Source: Actinomycetota bacterium (GTDB taxonomy: Bacteria > Actinomycetota > Actinomycetes > Mycobacteriales > Mycobacteriaceae). Taken from it: a stretch of DNA of 64,000 nt. Positions within the stretch are counted from its first letter, which is position 1. Each line of letters begins with the position of its first letter. The notes below the pieces were generated by a model that was not told the origin of the DNA, did no database searches, and saw nothing but the letters and a program-made list of their open reading frames with translations. A program made the position numbers and the translations under genes. The DNA is taken from the NCBI GenBank assembly GCA_018268465.1, contig JAFDWN010000004.1, positions 143,878 through 207,877 on the forward strand. The letters run 5' to 3'. Shown in pieces: positions 27,149 to 35,771 of the stretch.

Positions 27149-27469
27149 CTACAGCTTTGAGGCCATCTCCGGGCAGTAGGCCTGAATCGCGGCACTGCCG
27201 AACGACAACATCTGGTCGTTGCTGTAGCCGGTGTTGCTCTGCAAGTACCGCGCCGCTTCCTCGATCCCCGAACCGATGCGGTTACAGACCCCCTTGGCGT
27301 TACTGATCGCGGCCTCGGGGGACGAATAGCTCAACCCGCGCGCGTCGAGTTCCGAGATGAACGCGTCGTCGGTGGGGCTGGCGTTGGCGTGCGCGGCGAA
27401 ATCGACGTTGACCCCGAAGAGTACGGCCCCCACCGCGCAGACGCCGGCGGCGACTGCAGCAATCCTCAT
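27149..27469 (-). CDS. secreted DUF732 protein
   Basis: A 106-residue mycobacterial DUF732 protein. An N-terminal signal peptide (MRIAAVAAGVCAVGAVLFGV, cleavage probably after AHANA) is followed by the domain: TDDAFISELDARGLSYSSPE, AISNAKGVCNRIG, LQSNTGYSNDQMLSFGSAAI and QAYCPE. The two Cys of the mature domain are conserved in the family and likely form a disulfide. Function unknown; the family is abundant in mycobacterial secretomes. ATG at 27469 begins the signal peptide; longer frames upstream lack support. It is convergent with the four-gene cassette, with only 28 bases between stops, so the cassette's right edge must lie very close. Confidence 0.88.
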   Translation of the reverse strand: MRIAAVAAGVCAVGAVLFGVNVDFAAHANASPTDDAFISELDARGLSYSSPEAAISNAKGVCNRIGSGIEEAARYLQSNTGYSNDQMLSFGSAAIQAYCPEMASKL

Positions 27470-27662
27470 GGCTGAAGTATCCGCCACCGCGCGGGTTGTC
27501 GCGACCCGAGAACACCTCGTGCCGGATATCCATATCCGCCCGAAACGCCTACCCAGACACGATAATTCATTTCCAGCAATGCCGGCGGCGGGCGGGCCCG
27601 GCCGCCGCGCCAGCACATTCAGCGGATGCGGCGCCGCTCAGCATCGCGGCGTGGGCCGCCGA

Positions 27663-28874
27663 TCACGGATACGGATACTGCGGTTCGTGGAACCGGTTGA
27701 TGATCGGGATACGTTCGATGATGCGGTCGCGAAGCCGCGGCTGCGGGGGCGGCGGTGGCGGGACGTTGGCGGGCGGCACATACGCCGGCGGGGCCGGCGC
27801 CGGCGGAACGTACACCGGCGGCGGGGCGACGGCGATGGTCTGCGCGACGGGCGGCTCGGCTGCGGGCGGCGGGACCACCACCGGCGCGGGCGCGGCGGGC
27901 GGCGGGACCACCGGCGCGGGCGCGGCGGGCGGCGGGACCACCGGCACGGGCGCGGCGGGCGGCGGCTTCGGGACCGCCCGCGGGGCGGACGGGAGATTCG
28001 CCACCCCGGCCGCCTCCCCCGCGTTGGCGACCTCAGCATTCTGCGGGCCGGCGTCGGGCGTGATCCGCAGGCCGACGGCGACGGATACGGAGACGACGAA
28101 CGTCACCACGGCGGCCGCCAGGACGGACGCCAGCGCACCCACCCGCGACGCCGCACGGCGTCGCGGGTGCGCGGCACCGGCCGCCATGGCGGTCATCGCC
28201 CGCGCCGACGCCAGCGCCGCCCCGCGTGCCATCGCCAGGTCGGCTTCCGCGGCGGAGATGACCGGTACCGGACCGCCCGTCGCCAGGGCCGACACGATGT
28301 CGTCGAGTGCGGCCGAGCCGACCACGAACAGGGCGTCCGGGTGACGTCCGTCGGCTGCGGTCAGTGCCGTCACCGCAGCGACGACGTCCGCGGCCGGCAT
28401 CGGCTCCCCCGGACGGTCCACCAGGTCGACCGTCACGCCGGACGGGCGCACAGTGGCGACGACGGCGACGTCCGGTTCGACGACGCACACCGCCACGTCG
28501 CGGTACCCGGCGATGGCCGCGATACCGCCGGCCAGCGCCTCGGCGGCCTCGACCGTCGACACCGCGACGACGCTGCGCAGATCCCACGCCGCCAGCGCGT
28601 CCAAGACGGCGTCGGCCGCCGACCGCGCCTCCTCGGCCCAGGTGACACCGATCGCATGCATCCGGCCGCCGGCGGCCGCCGAATCGGCACCCAACAGCCC
28701 GTCGAGCAGCGCGCCGGCGTCGAAGTCGTCTTCGATGGCGGTGTGCCCGCGCTCGACGGGGGCACCCTCACCCGAGGTGCCCTCGACCACCACCCAGCGA
28801 ACGGCCGTCGACGTTATCGATATGGCCAGTACAAGGTCCGTCGGCACAGCCACGAAGTCCATCGGCACAGCCAC
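27663..28874 (-). CDS. DUF7159-type membrane protein with proline-rich tail
   Basis: Mycobacterial protein of about 403 residues. The N-terminal domain (VLAISITSTAVRWVVVEG and onwards, residues 10-255) has an actin/ribonuclease-H-like feel seen in DUF7159 proteins; one membrane helix follows (SVLAAAVVTFVVSVSVAVGL, near 280), then a Pro/Ala/Val-rich extracytoplasmic tail of about 110 residues ending INRFHEPQYPYP. The tail contains three perfect 10-residue repeats (PPPAAPAPVV type). The GTG at 28874 is chosen since GAGAGG lies six bases upstream; the ATG at 28862 is an alternative. Function unknown. The gene stands alone between DUF732 and the gamma-glutamyltransferase homologue. Confidence 0.8.
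   Translation of the reverse strand: MAVPMDFVAVPTDLVLAISITSTAVRWVVVEGTSGEGAPVERGHTAIEDDFDAGALLDGLLGADSAAAGGRMHAIGVTWAEEARSAADAVLDALAAWDLRSVVAVSTVEAAEALAGGIAAIAGYRDVAVCVVEPDVAVVATVRPSGVTVDLVDRPGEPMPAADVVAAVTALTAADGRHPDALFVVGSAALDDIVSALATGGPVPVISAAEADLAMARGAALASARAMTAMAAGAAHPRRRAASRVGALASVLAAAVVTFVVSVSVAVGLRITPDAGPQNAEVANAGEAAGVANLPSAPRAVPKPPPAAPVPVVPPPAAPAPVVPPPAAPAPVVVPPPAAEPPVAQTIAVAPPPVYVPPAPAPPAYVPPANVPPPPPPQPRLRDRIIERIPIINRFHEPQYPYP
27877..27966 (-). repeat. three tandem 30-base repeats in the proline-rich tail
   Basis: Three adjacent copies of a 30-base unit (beginning ACCACCGGCGCGGGCGCGGC on the plus strand) at 27877, 27907 and 27937, differing by a single G to A change in the third. 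Being a multiple of three, each copy adds ten residues to the DUF7159 protein's Pro/Ala/Val-rich tail. Copy number is likely variable between strains. Confidence 0.85.
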
Positions 28875-28949
28875 GATCCGCCTCTCACGTCGGTCTGAGG
28901 GTACCGTCGCCGCGGCACCACGGTAGCCCGACCGTCGCACCTGCAGCAT

Positions 28950-30533
28950 CTAGATGCCGACCGCCTGACCGTCCCGGCGCGGATCGCTGGCCGCGACGTA
29001 GCCGTGGTCCAGCCGCCAGATCGCCTGGCAACTGCCGAACTGGTTGTAGTCCCCAACGGTCACCAGCTGATGCCCACGCTCCCGCAGCCCGTCCAGCGTG
29101 GCTGCCGGGAAACCCCGTTCGACACTCACCTGCAACCCCTCCAGCCAGCGGAAACGCGGCCCGTCGCAGGCGGCCTGCGGATTCTGGCCGTAGTCGGCGA
29201 TCCGGACGACGACCTGCACATGCCCCTGCGGCTGCATCGTGCCGCCCATTACCCCGAAACTCATCACCGGTGCCCCGTCCCTGCACAGGAACCCGGGGAT
29301 GATGGTGTGAAACGGGCGCTTGCCTGGGCCCACCCGGTTCGGATGCCCCGGGGCGGCCACGAAGCCCGTCCCCCGGTTCTGCAGCGAAATGCCGGTGCCG
29401 GGCACCACCACCCCCGATCCGAAGCCCATGTAGTTGGACTGGATCATCGACACCATCATCCCGCCGGCGTCGGCGGCGGTCAGGTACACGGTGCCGCCCT
29501 GCGGGGTGCCGGCGGTGGCGGCTGCCGCCCGGGACGGGTCGATGAGCTTGGCCCGCTCGGCCAGGTAGGCCGGATCGAGGAGCTGCTCGACCCCCACCGC
29601 CATCCAGTCGCCATCGGCCAGATACGCCTGCGCATCGGCGAATGCAAGCTTGACGGCCTCGATCTGCAGGTGCACGCTCTCGGCGGAATCCACCGGCCGG
29701 GCGCTCATGTCGAATGCGCGCAGGATCCCCAGCGCGATGAGCGCGACGATGCCCTGCCCGTTGGGCGGGATCTCGTGCACGGTGTAGCCGCGGTAGTCCG
29801 CAGCGATCGTGCCCACCCACTCGGCGCGGTGATCCGCCAGGTCCGCGGCGCGCATCGCGCCGCCGGTGGCCACCGCGTGGGCCTCCATCGCCGCCGCGAG
29901 TTCCCCACGGTAGAACGCCTCACCGCGGGTCGCGGCGATGGTCTCCAGTGTCGCCGCATGTGCGGGGAGTCTGAACAGCTCCCCGGCGCGTGGCGCACGG
30001 CCGTCGGGCAGGAACGCCTCGGCGAATCCCGGCTGGGAGGCGAACACCGGCACCTGATCGGCCCACTGCGCCGCCACCACGGTGGACACCAGGAAACCGT
30101 TCCGGCCGTAGGCGATCGCCGGCTCGAACAGCTTCTCGAACGGCAACCGGCCGAAACGGGCGTGCAGTTCCGCCCATGCCGACACGGCGCCGGGCACCGT
30201 CACGGAGTTCCAGCCCACCATCGGCACCTCGCCGCCGCCGAAGAACTCCGGCGTCCACGCCGCGGGTGAGCGGCCGGACGCGTTGAGCCCGTGCAGCCGC
30301 GTGCCGTCCCAGACGATGGCGAAGGCATCCGATCCGATGCCGTTGGATACCGGCTCCACCAGGGTCAGGGTGATGGCGGTGGCCACGATCGCGTCGACGG
30401 CGTTGCCACCGTCGGCGATCATCCGCAGCCCGGCTTGGGCGGCCAGCGGCTGCGAGGTGGCGACGATGTTGGCGGCCAGCACGGGCTTGCGCGGCCACGC
30501 ATAGGGCAACCGCCACGAAAAGGCGTCACTCAC
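28950..30533 (-). CDS. gamma-glutamyltransferase family protein
   Basis: N-terminal-nucleophile hydrolase of the gamma-glutamyltranspeptidase family, 527 residues. Early motifs include MIADGGNAVDAIVATAITL and VSNGIGSDAFAIVWDG. The autoprocessing Thr is expected in TPQGGTVYLTAADAGG (Thr near residue 346), followed by MVSMIQSNYMGFGSGVVV and PGKRPFHTIIPG. No signal peptide, unlike secreted Ggt, so it is probably a cytosolic relative acting on gamma-glutamyl amides, glutathione-like or cephalosporin-type substrates; which one cannot be told. The Thr context (TVYLTA rather than the TTHFSV-type of true Ggt) suggests altered specificity. Start at 30533 is well supported by family alignment (ANIVATSQPLAAQAG). 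Downstream of the cyclase gene on the same strand, 51 bases apart. Confidence 0.88.
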   Translation of the reverse strand: MSDAFSWRLPYAWPRKPVLAANIVATSQPLAAQAGLRMIADGGNAVDAIVATAITLTLVEPVSNGIGSDAFAIVWDGTRLHGLNASGRSPAAWTPEFFGGGEVPMVGWNSVTVPGAVSAWAELHARFGRLPFEKLFEPAIAYGRNGFLVSTVVAAQWADQVPVFASQPGFAEAFLPDGRAPRAGELFRLPAHAATLETIAATRGEAFYRGELAAAMEAHAVATGGAMRAADLADHRAEWVGTIAADYRGYTVHEIPPNGQGIVALIALGILRAFDMSARPVDSAESVHLQIEAVKLAFADAQAYLADGDWMAVGVEQLLDPAYLAERAKLIDPSRAAAATAGTPQGGTVYLTAADAGGMMVSMIQSNYMGFGSGVVVPGTGISLQNRGTGFVAAPGHPNRVGPGKRPFHTIIPGFLCRDGAPVMSFGVMGGTMQPQGHVQVVVRIADYGQNPQAACDGPRFRWLEGLQVSVERGFPAATLDGLRERGHQLVTVGDYNQFGSCQAIWRLDHGYVAASDPRRDGQAVGI

Positions 30534-30584
30534 CTCACGACTGTAAGCCCCGAAACCGGGCGGCCCAACGCCGGCGACGTGCGC

Positions 30585-31931
30585 TCACACCCCGGTGTCG
30601 CCCACCGCGAGGATCGGCCACGAGTCGGGCACACCCTTGAGTTGGTGACTGCCGCGGTCGTGGAAGGTGATGCGGGAGCCGAGGACCAGCGGCGGGATCG
30701 CTCCCGAGACCAGCACCTCGCCGGGCTGCGCGAACCCCATGATGCGGGCGGCGATGTGCACGGCGATGCCGTGGATGTCGCCGTCGGCCATCTCGACCTC
30801 CCCGGTGTGCAGGCCGGCCCGGATGGTCAGCCCGAGTTCGTCCAGCGCGTCGCGGATCGCGCAGGCGCAGACGATCGCCCGCGCCGGGCCGTCGAACGTC
30901 GCCAGCGCACCGTCGCCGGTGAATTTGACGACGACTCCCCGCGCGCCGGCGACATGACGGTCGATGACGTCGTTGTGGGCGGCGAGCGCCCGCGTCCACG
31001 CCTCGTCACCCAGGCGCGCCGCCCGTTCCGTCGATCCGACGATGTCGGTGAACAGCACGGTGGACAGCACCCGGTTGGTGGGCACCGCGCCGCGCCCACC
31101 GGTGAGGAACGACTCGACCTCGTCGAGAAGGCGATCGGTGTCGCCGGCCAGCCACAGGTGGTCGGCGCCGTCGAGTTCGACCGACCGCGCATGGGGTATC
31201 CGCTCGGCGAGATACCGGGCATGGCCGTCCACCACGTGCCGATCCCCGCGCCGGTGCAGGATCAGCGTCGGCGCCTGGATACTCTCGAGGACCGGACGAA
31301 TGTCGGTGCGCAGGAACACATCGAGGATCGCCCGAAAGTACCCGGGCCCGCCGCCGAGGCGCTCGCCGCGGGCGAACCAGCGCCGCTTCGCCGCGTCGGC
31401 ACTCCAGCTCGGCGCGAGAATCTCGACGGACCCACCGGTTCCCACCGCCGCCTCGAACACGTCCAGGTACTTCGTGACGACCGCCTCGGGCATCGCGAAC
31501 GGCTGTTCGGGAGCGCGCAGGAAGTAGGCGAACGGGCTGACCAGGACCAGTGAGCACACGCGGTGCGGATGCGTCGCGGCCAGCAGCATGGCCGGCAGCG
31601 CCGACTCCCCCATCGCAATCACCGAGGTTCGTTGGCTCCCAACGGCGTCGAGCACGGTGATCAGTCCGTCGGTCCACACCTGCATCGCCGGACTGTCGTG
31701 GATGGCGACGGTGTCCGAACTGCCGCACCCGAGGAGGTCGGTCAGGATCAGCCGGCTGAACGACGCCAGCCTGCGGAGGTGGCCGGCGACCGACGGCTCG
31801 TCCCACAGCAGGTCGATGGGGAACGTCGCGGTGGGCACGAACAGCAGATCGGCGCCCCGATGGCCCGCGATCTGGTAGGCGAGGTGGATGTCGCCGTCCC
31901 GCGCATAGACCGTCTCGGGGACCACAGCCAC
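30585..31931 (-). CDS. alpha/beta hydrolase-class III adenylate cyclase fusion
   Basis: 448 residues. The N-terminal half (1-270) is an alpha/beta-hydrolase fold with IAMGESALPAMLLAATHP around the nucleophile elbow and GADHLWLAGD at the His loop. The C-terminal half (about 285-445) is a class III nucleotide cyclase: VLFTDIVGSTERAARLGD (first metal Asp), VVVKFTGDGALATF (substrate Lys and second Asp) and RAGLHTGEVE. The transition-state motif reads GIAVHIAARI: the Arg is kept but the usual Asn is His. It resembles several mycobacterial multidomain cyclases thought to sense a small ligand through the hydrolase-like domain. Divergent from kup, with 115 bases between starts. Confidence 0.9.
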   Translation of the reverse strand: MAVVPETVYARDGDIHLAYQIAGHRGADLLFVPTATFPIDLLWDEPSVAGHLRRLASFSRLILTDLLGCGSSDTVAIHDSPAMQVWTDGLITVLDAVGSQRTSVIAMGESALPAMLLAATHPHRVCSLVLVSPFAYFLRAPEQPFAMPEAVVTKYLDVFEAAVGTGGSVEILAPSWSADAAKRRWFARGERLGGGPGYFRAILDVFLRTDIRPVLESIQAPTLILHRRGDRHVVDGHARYLAERIPHARSVELDGADHLWLAGDTDRLLDEVESFLTGGRGAVPTNRVLSTVLFTDIVGSTERAARLGDEAWTRALAAHNDVIDRHVAGARGVVVKFTGDGALATFDGPARAIVCACAIRDALDELGLTIRAGLHTGEVEMADGDIHGIAVHIAARIMGFAQPGEVLVSGAIPPLVLGSRITFHDRGSHQLKGVPDSWPILAVGDTGV

Positions 31932-32046
31932 GACACGAGCATGCCATCGCCGTCGGGATCACCGGACGGAAACGGATTTTCGGGGTACCCCCGCAACAAC
32001 CCGACTTTGCCCGCCGCCGGAACCGATTCGGGAGATCCTTGACGAC

Positions 32047-33981
32047 ATGCGAGTCGATTCTGCGGAAACCGCCGTGCCCGCCGGCACGGCGCACACCCTG
32101 CGCCTTGCCGTGGTGGTCACCGCATTGGGCGTGGTGTTCGGCGACATCGGCACGAGCCCGATCTACACCATCCAAACGGTGTTCAACCCGAGGGACCCGC
32201 ACCCCGTACCGATCTCGGAGCACAGCGTCTTCGGCATCGTGTCGCTGATCTTCTGGTCGGTGATGCTGATCGTCACCCTGACCTACGTCACGCTGGTGAT
32301 GCGCGTCAACAACCACGGCGAGGGCGGCATCATGGCGCTGATCACCCTCGTCCGCCAAGGCCGCAGCACCAGGGGAACACGCGCTGGGGCCACCCTGGCA
32401 GCACTCGGAATCTTCGGCGCCGCACTGTTTTTCGGCGACAGCATGATCACACCGGCAATATCGGTGCTGTCGGCAGTCGAAGGGCTCAAGATCATCGACC
32501 CCGGCCTGGAGGACTGGATCGTGCCGATCACGGCGGTCATCATCGTGACGCTGTTCGCCGTTCAGCGCAAAGGCACGGCCGCGGTGGGCCGATTCTTCGG
32601 CCCCGTCATGATCCTGTGGTTCGTCGCCATCGGCGCGAGTGGAGCCGCGGGCGTCGCGAAGCACCCGCAGATCCTCGAGGCGCTGTCGCCGACCTATGCG
32701 CTGGGTTTCATGACAGACCACTTCCACTACGCGTTCTTCGCGCTGGCCGCGGTGGTACTGGCGGTGACCGGCGCCGAAGCGCTCTACGCCGACATGGGTC
32801 ATTTCGGCCGCAAGGCGATCGTCTTCGGCTGGCTGGGCCTGGTGTTGCCCGCCTGCACGCTGAGCTACTTCGGCCAGGGCGCGCTGCTGCTGGGCGACGA
32901 GAAGGCGATCAGTGCGCCGTTTTTCCTCCTCACCCCCGAATGGGCGCGCCTGCCGATGATCCTGCTGGCCACCGCGGCGACGGTGATCGCATCGCAGGCG
33001 GTGATCACGGGCGCGTTCTCGGTCGCGTCCCAGGCGGCCCAGCTCGGATACCTGCCGCGGCTGCGCATCGCGCACACGTCGGCCTCGACAATGGGCCAGA
33101 TCTACGTGCCGTGGATCAACGGCATGCTGATGGTCGCCGTGCTCATCCTGGTGTTCGCGTTCCGCAGCTCCGAGGCACTGGCATACGCATTCGGTATGGC
33201 CGTCACGGGCACCATCACGATCACCACCCTGCTGTTCCTCTACCTCGCCCGCGTCCGCTGGCACACCCCGTTGTGGCTGGTGACGATCGGCGGCGGGGCG
33301 CTGCTGGTGGTCGATCTGCTGTTCCTGGCCGCCAACATGACCAAACTCGTGCACGGCGCCTGGCTACCGCTGCTCATCGGCGTCACGGCCTTCACCGTGA
33401 TGACCACATGGCAGCGCGGCCGTCAGATCGTCACCGCCGAGCGGACCCGCGTCGAAGGCCCGCTTCGCGAGTTCGTCACCGAAATCGGCCACAGCGAACC
33501 GCCGCTGGCCGTCATCCCCGGCACCGCGGTGTACCTCAACCGGACCAGCGACACCGCGCCGCTGTCGCTGCGGGCCAACGTCCGACACAACCACGTGCGC
33601 CACGAACAGGTGGTGATCATGTCGCTCGAGACGATGCCGGTACCCAGAATTAACGAATCCCAACGACTCTCGGTCGACGACCTGTGCCACGCCGACGACG
33701 GGATCATTCAGGTCAACGCCTACTTCGGCTACATGGAACGACCGAACGTGCCTGCGGCGTTGCGCCTACTCGACCCCGCACTGTGCGAGGGTCCGCTATC
33801 CCTCGACGACGCGTCCTACTTCCTGTCCAAACTGGAACTGACGGCCGGGGATGCCCCAACGATGGCGCCCTGGCGCAAGCGGCTGTTCATCGCGACGTCC
33901 TACATCACCTCCGACGCGGCGGCGTACTTCTGCCTCCCGCTGGACCGCACCGTCGTCATCGGCTCGCGTATCGAGGTGTGA
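32047..33981 (+). CDS. kup: KUP/HAK potassium uptake protein
   Basis: Proton-coupled potassium importer of the inner membrane, 644 residues. The N-terminal signature is VFGDIGTSPIYTIQTVF with NNHGEGGIMAL soon after, both strongly conserved in Kup. Twelve hydrophobic segments fill the first 450 residues, and the cytosolic C-terminal domain (about 455-644) contains GTAVYLNRTSDTAP and YFCLPLDRTVVIGSRIEV. ATG at 32047; the preceding sequence GGGAGATCC carries the ribosome-binding site. It is a single gene, divergent from the cyclase fusion. I looked for a c-di-AMP riboswitch in the 115-base leader and saw no convincing structure; the leader is short for one. Confidence 0.95.
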   Translation: MRVDSAETAVPAGTAHTLRLAVVVTALGVVFGDIGTSPIYTIQTVFNPRDPHPVPISEHSVFGIVSLIFWSVMLIVTLTYVTLVMRVNNHGEGGIMALITLVRQGRSTRGTRAGATLAALGIFGAALFFGDSMITPAISVLSAVEGLKIIDPGLEDWIVPITAVIIVTLFAVQRKGTAAVGRFFGPVMILWFVAIGASGAAGVAKHPQILEALSPTYALGFMTDHFHYAFFALAAVVLAVTGAEALYADMGHFGRKAIVFGWLGLVLPACTLSYFGQGALLLGDEKAISAPFFLLTPEWARLPMILLATAATVIASQAVITGAFSVASQAAQLGYLPRLRIAHTSASTMGQIYVPWINGMLMVAVLILVFAFRSSEALAYAFGMAVTGTITITTLLFLYLARVRWHTPLWLVTIGGGALLVVDLLFLAANMTKLVHGAWLPLLIGVTAFTVMTTWQRGRQIVTAERTRVEGPLREFVTEIGHSEPPLAVIPGTAVYLNRTSDTAPLSLRANVRHNHVRHEQVVIMSLETMPVPRINESQRLSVDDLCHADDGIIQVNAYFGYMERPNVPAALRLLDPALCEGPLSLDDASYFLSKLELTAGDAPTMAPWRKRLFIATSYITSDAAAYFCLPLDRTVVIGSRIEV

Positions 33982-34012
33982 GCACCGCAACCGCGCCAGG
34001 GTTTGCTGACCC

Positions 34013-34034
34013 GGCCCGCCGCCGGTGCCGGGCC
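34013..34034 (+). terminator. hairpin after kup
   Basis: GGCCCG and CGGGCC form a six-base perfect stem around a ten-base GC-rich loop, 32 bases after the kup stop and before the convergent kinase gene. No U-tract follows, as is usual for mycobacterial terminators. The rest of the 33982-34142 gap shows no gene. Confidence 0.35.
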
Positions 34035-34142
34035 GCGCATGCCACCGCCCACGACGGTGCGGCACACGTTTGCCGGTGCGGCGTGACGGGGGTACGCGCA
34101 CCGATGGCGCGCGCATGACGGCCCGCCGGGCACGGGCGCCGT

Positions 34143-35675
34143 TCAGCAGGTCGCCGCGCCGACCGGGATGGCCACGCTCAACGTGGTCCCGCCACCGGGC
34201 GGACTGACGATGTCCAGTTCACCCGAGACCGCCGCCACCCGGTCCTTGAGGCCGATAAGGCCCGAACCCGCGCCCGATATCGCACCCCCGATCCCGTCAT
34301 CGCCGATCGACACCCGCAGCCACTCGCCGTCGACGGCCATCCGCACCGTCGCCCCGGACGCGCGCGCATGTTTGGCGGTGTTCGTCAACGCCTCGGCGAC
34401 CACGTAATACGCCGCCACCTCGACCGGTTCGGGCAGCCGCCGATCCACCTCGACGTCGAGCTCCACCGGCACCTTCGACCGCCGGGCAATCGTCTTGATG
34501 GCCGGTCCCAACCCACCCCGGGACAGGATCGCCGGGTGCATACCCCGGGACAGCTCCTGCAGGTCGGTGTGCAGACCGGTCAGCCCGGCGATCACCCGGT
34601 CGAGCAGCCGCCGGGTGTCGTCCGGGTCGGCGGGCATCGATGCCTCGAACGCCCTGAGCTCCAGGCCCAGGGACACGATGCGCTGCTGCGCACCGTCGTG
34701 CAGATCCCGTTCGAACCCGCGCCGCGCCTGATCGGCCGCCGCGACAATGCGCGCACGGGAAGCCGTGAGTTCCGCACGGGTTTCGGCGTTGTAGATCGCC
34801 GTCGCGATCAGATCGGCGAAATCACCGACACGGTCTTCGGTTTCGGGTGGCAGGGGTTCGGCGGCCGACGACCCGGCGAGCAGTGCGCCGCGTACCCGGC
34901 CCCCGACGATGACCGGCGCACCCACCCCCGAAGCGACCCCGAGGTCGCGCAGGCGTGCGCCGATCGGCCCCTCGATGCTGCCGTAGTCGTCGATGCGGGC
35001 TGGTTCTCCGGTCCGCAGGATACGGGCGCTGATGCTGTCTCCGTCGAGCGGAAACCGTTCGCCCACGGGCATCGTCGCACGCTCCCCGGAGTCCCGCGCC
35101 GCCAGCACCACGCAGGTGCCGGCCGTATCGAAGCCCACCAGCGTCACGTGCTCCACCTCGAGCCCGCGGGTCAGCTCGGCGATGGCCGCGGGGTACACAT
35201 CGGCCGGATCGGCGCCGCGGGCCACCACCGTCGCGACACGGCGCAGCGCGGCCTGCTGTTTGGCCAGTGCGGTGACCTCCGCGTGGCTGGCTTCCAGCGC
35301 AGCGGCGCGCAGCCTGGCCTGGCCGGCGAGGATGTTGGCCAGCAGCGCGACGGGCAGGAACACGAACAGCGCGGGCACCAGGCTGTCGGCGCCTTCGAGG
35401 TGAAAGTAGACGTACACCAGCGCGCTGGCCAGCGACGTGGCGACGGCCAATCCGAAACCCCACCCCGCCGACACCACGAGGACGCCGAGCAGGAAGACCG
35501 CACCGAACGCGTTCTCCGGCGCCACCCGCTTCAGCTGCAGCACAGCAATGGTCTCGGCCAGGATGAAACCCACCGCGACCGCGATACCCAGCCACAGCGG
35601 GCGAGCCGTCGGCCGCAACACCAGTGTCAGCAGTCGGCCGTACAGCCCGTGCCATCGGGAACTCGCAGGCGACAT
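34143..35675 (-). CDS. orphan NarL-type sensor histidine kinase with GAF domain
   Basis: 510-residue membrane sensor kinase. About four transmembrane segments of MASE/DUF4118 type occupy residues 25-125 (LWLGIAVAVGFILAETIAVL, VVSAGWGFGLAVATSLASAL). A helical linker leads to a GAF domain (about 145-300), then the HisKA_3 box FERDLHDGAQQRIVSLGLEL with the phosphoacceptor His near 330, and a HATPase_c domain with AEALTNTAKHARAS, GDDGIGGA and GLIGLKDRVAAVSG. DUF4118 plus GAF resembles KdpD-type sensing, which fits the convergent kup gene, though that link is only positional. No response regulator is adjacent, so the partner is elsewhere. ATG or near-start at 35675. Confidence 0.9.
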   Translation of the reverse strand: MSPASSRWHGLYGRLLTLVLRPTARPLWLGIAVAVGFILAETIAVLQLKRVAPENAFGAVFLLGVLVVSAGWGFGLAVATSLASALVYVYFHLEGADSLVPALFVFLPVALLANILAGQARLRAAALEASHAEVTALAKQQAALRRVATVVARGADPADVYPAAIAELTRGLEVEHVTLVGFDTAGTCVVLAARDSGERATMPVGERFPLDGDSISARILRTGEPARIDDYGSIEGPIGARLRDLGVASGVGAPVIVGGRVRGALLAGSSAAEPLPPETEDRVGDFADLIATAIYNAETRAELTASRARIVAAADQARRGFERDLHDGAQQRIVSLGLELRAFEASMPADPDDTRRLLDRVIAGLTGLHTDLQELSRGMHPAILSRGGLGPAIKTIARRSKVPVELDVEVDRRLPEPVEVAAYYVVAEALTNTAKHARASGATVRMAVDGEWLRVSIGDDGIGGAISGAGSGLIGLKDRVAAVSGELDIVSPPGGGTTLSVAIPVGAATC

Positions 35676-35771
35676 CGGGCTGATGCTAATGCGCGCCCGG
35701 ATGTTTCACACGTTCGCGTCCGCGCTGCACGAGCGCCGACATCCCCGCGGGGCGATCGACGTGCCGCACCG

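Noticed and set aside
31932-32046. c-di-AMP (ydaO) riboswitch before kup
   Set aside because: The 115-base gap is short and I see neither the conserved elements nor the helices.
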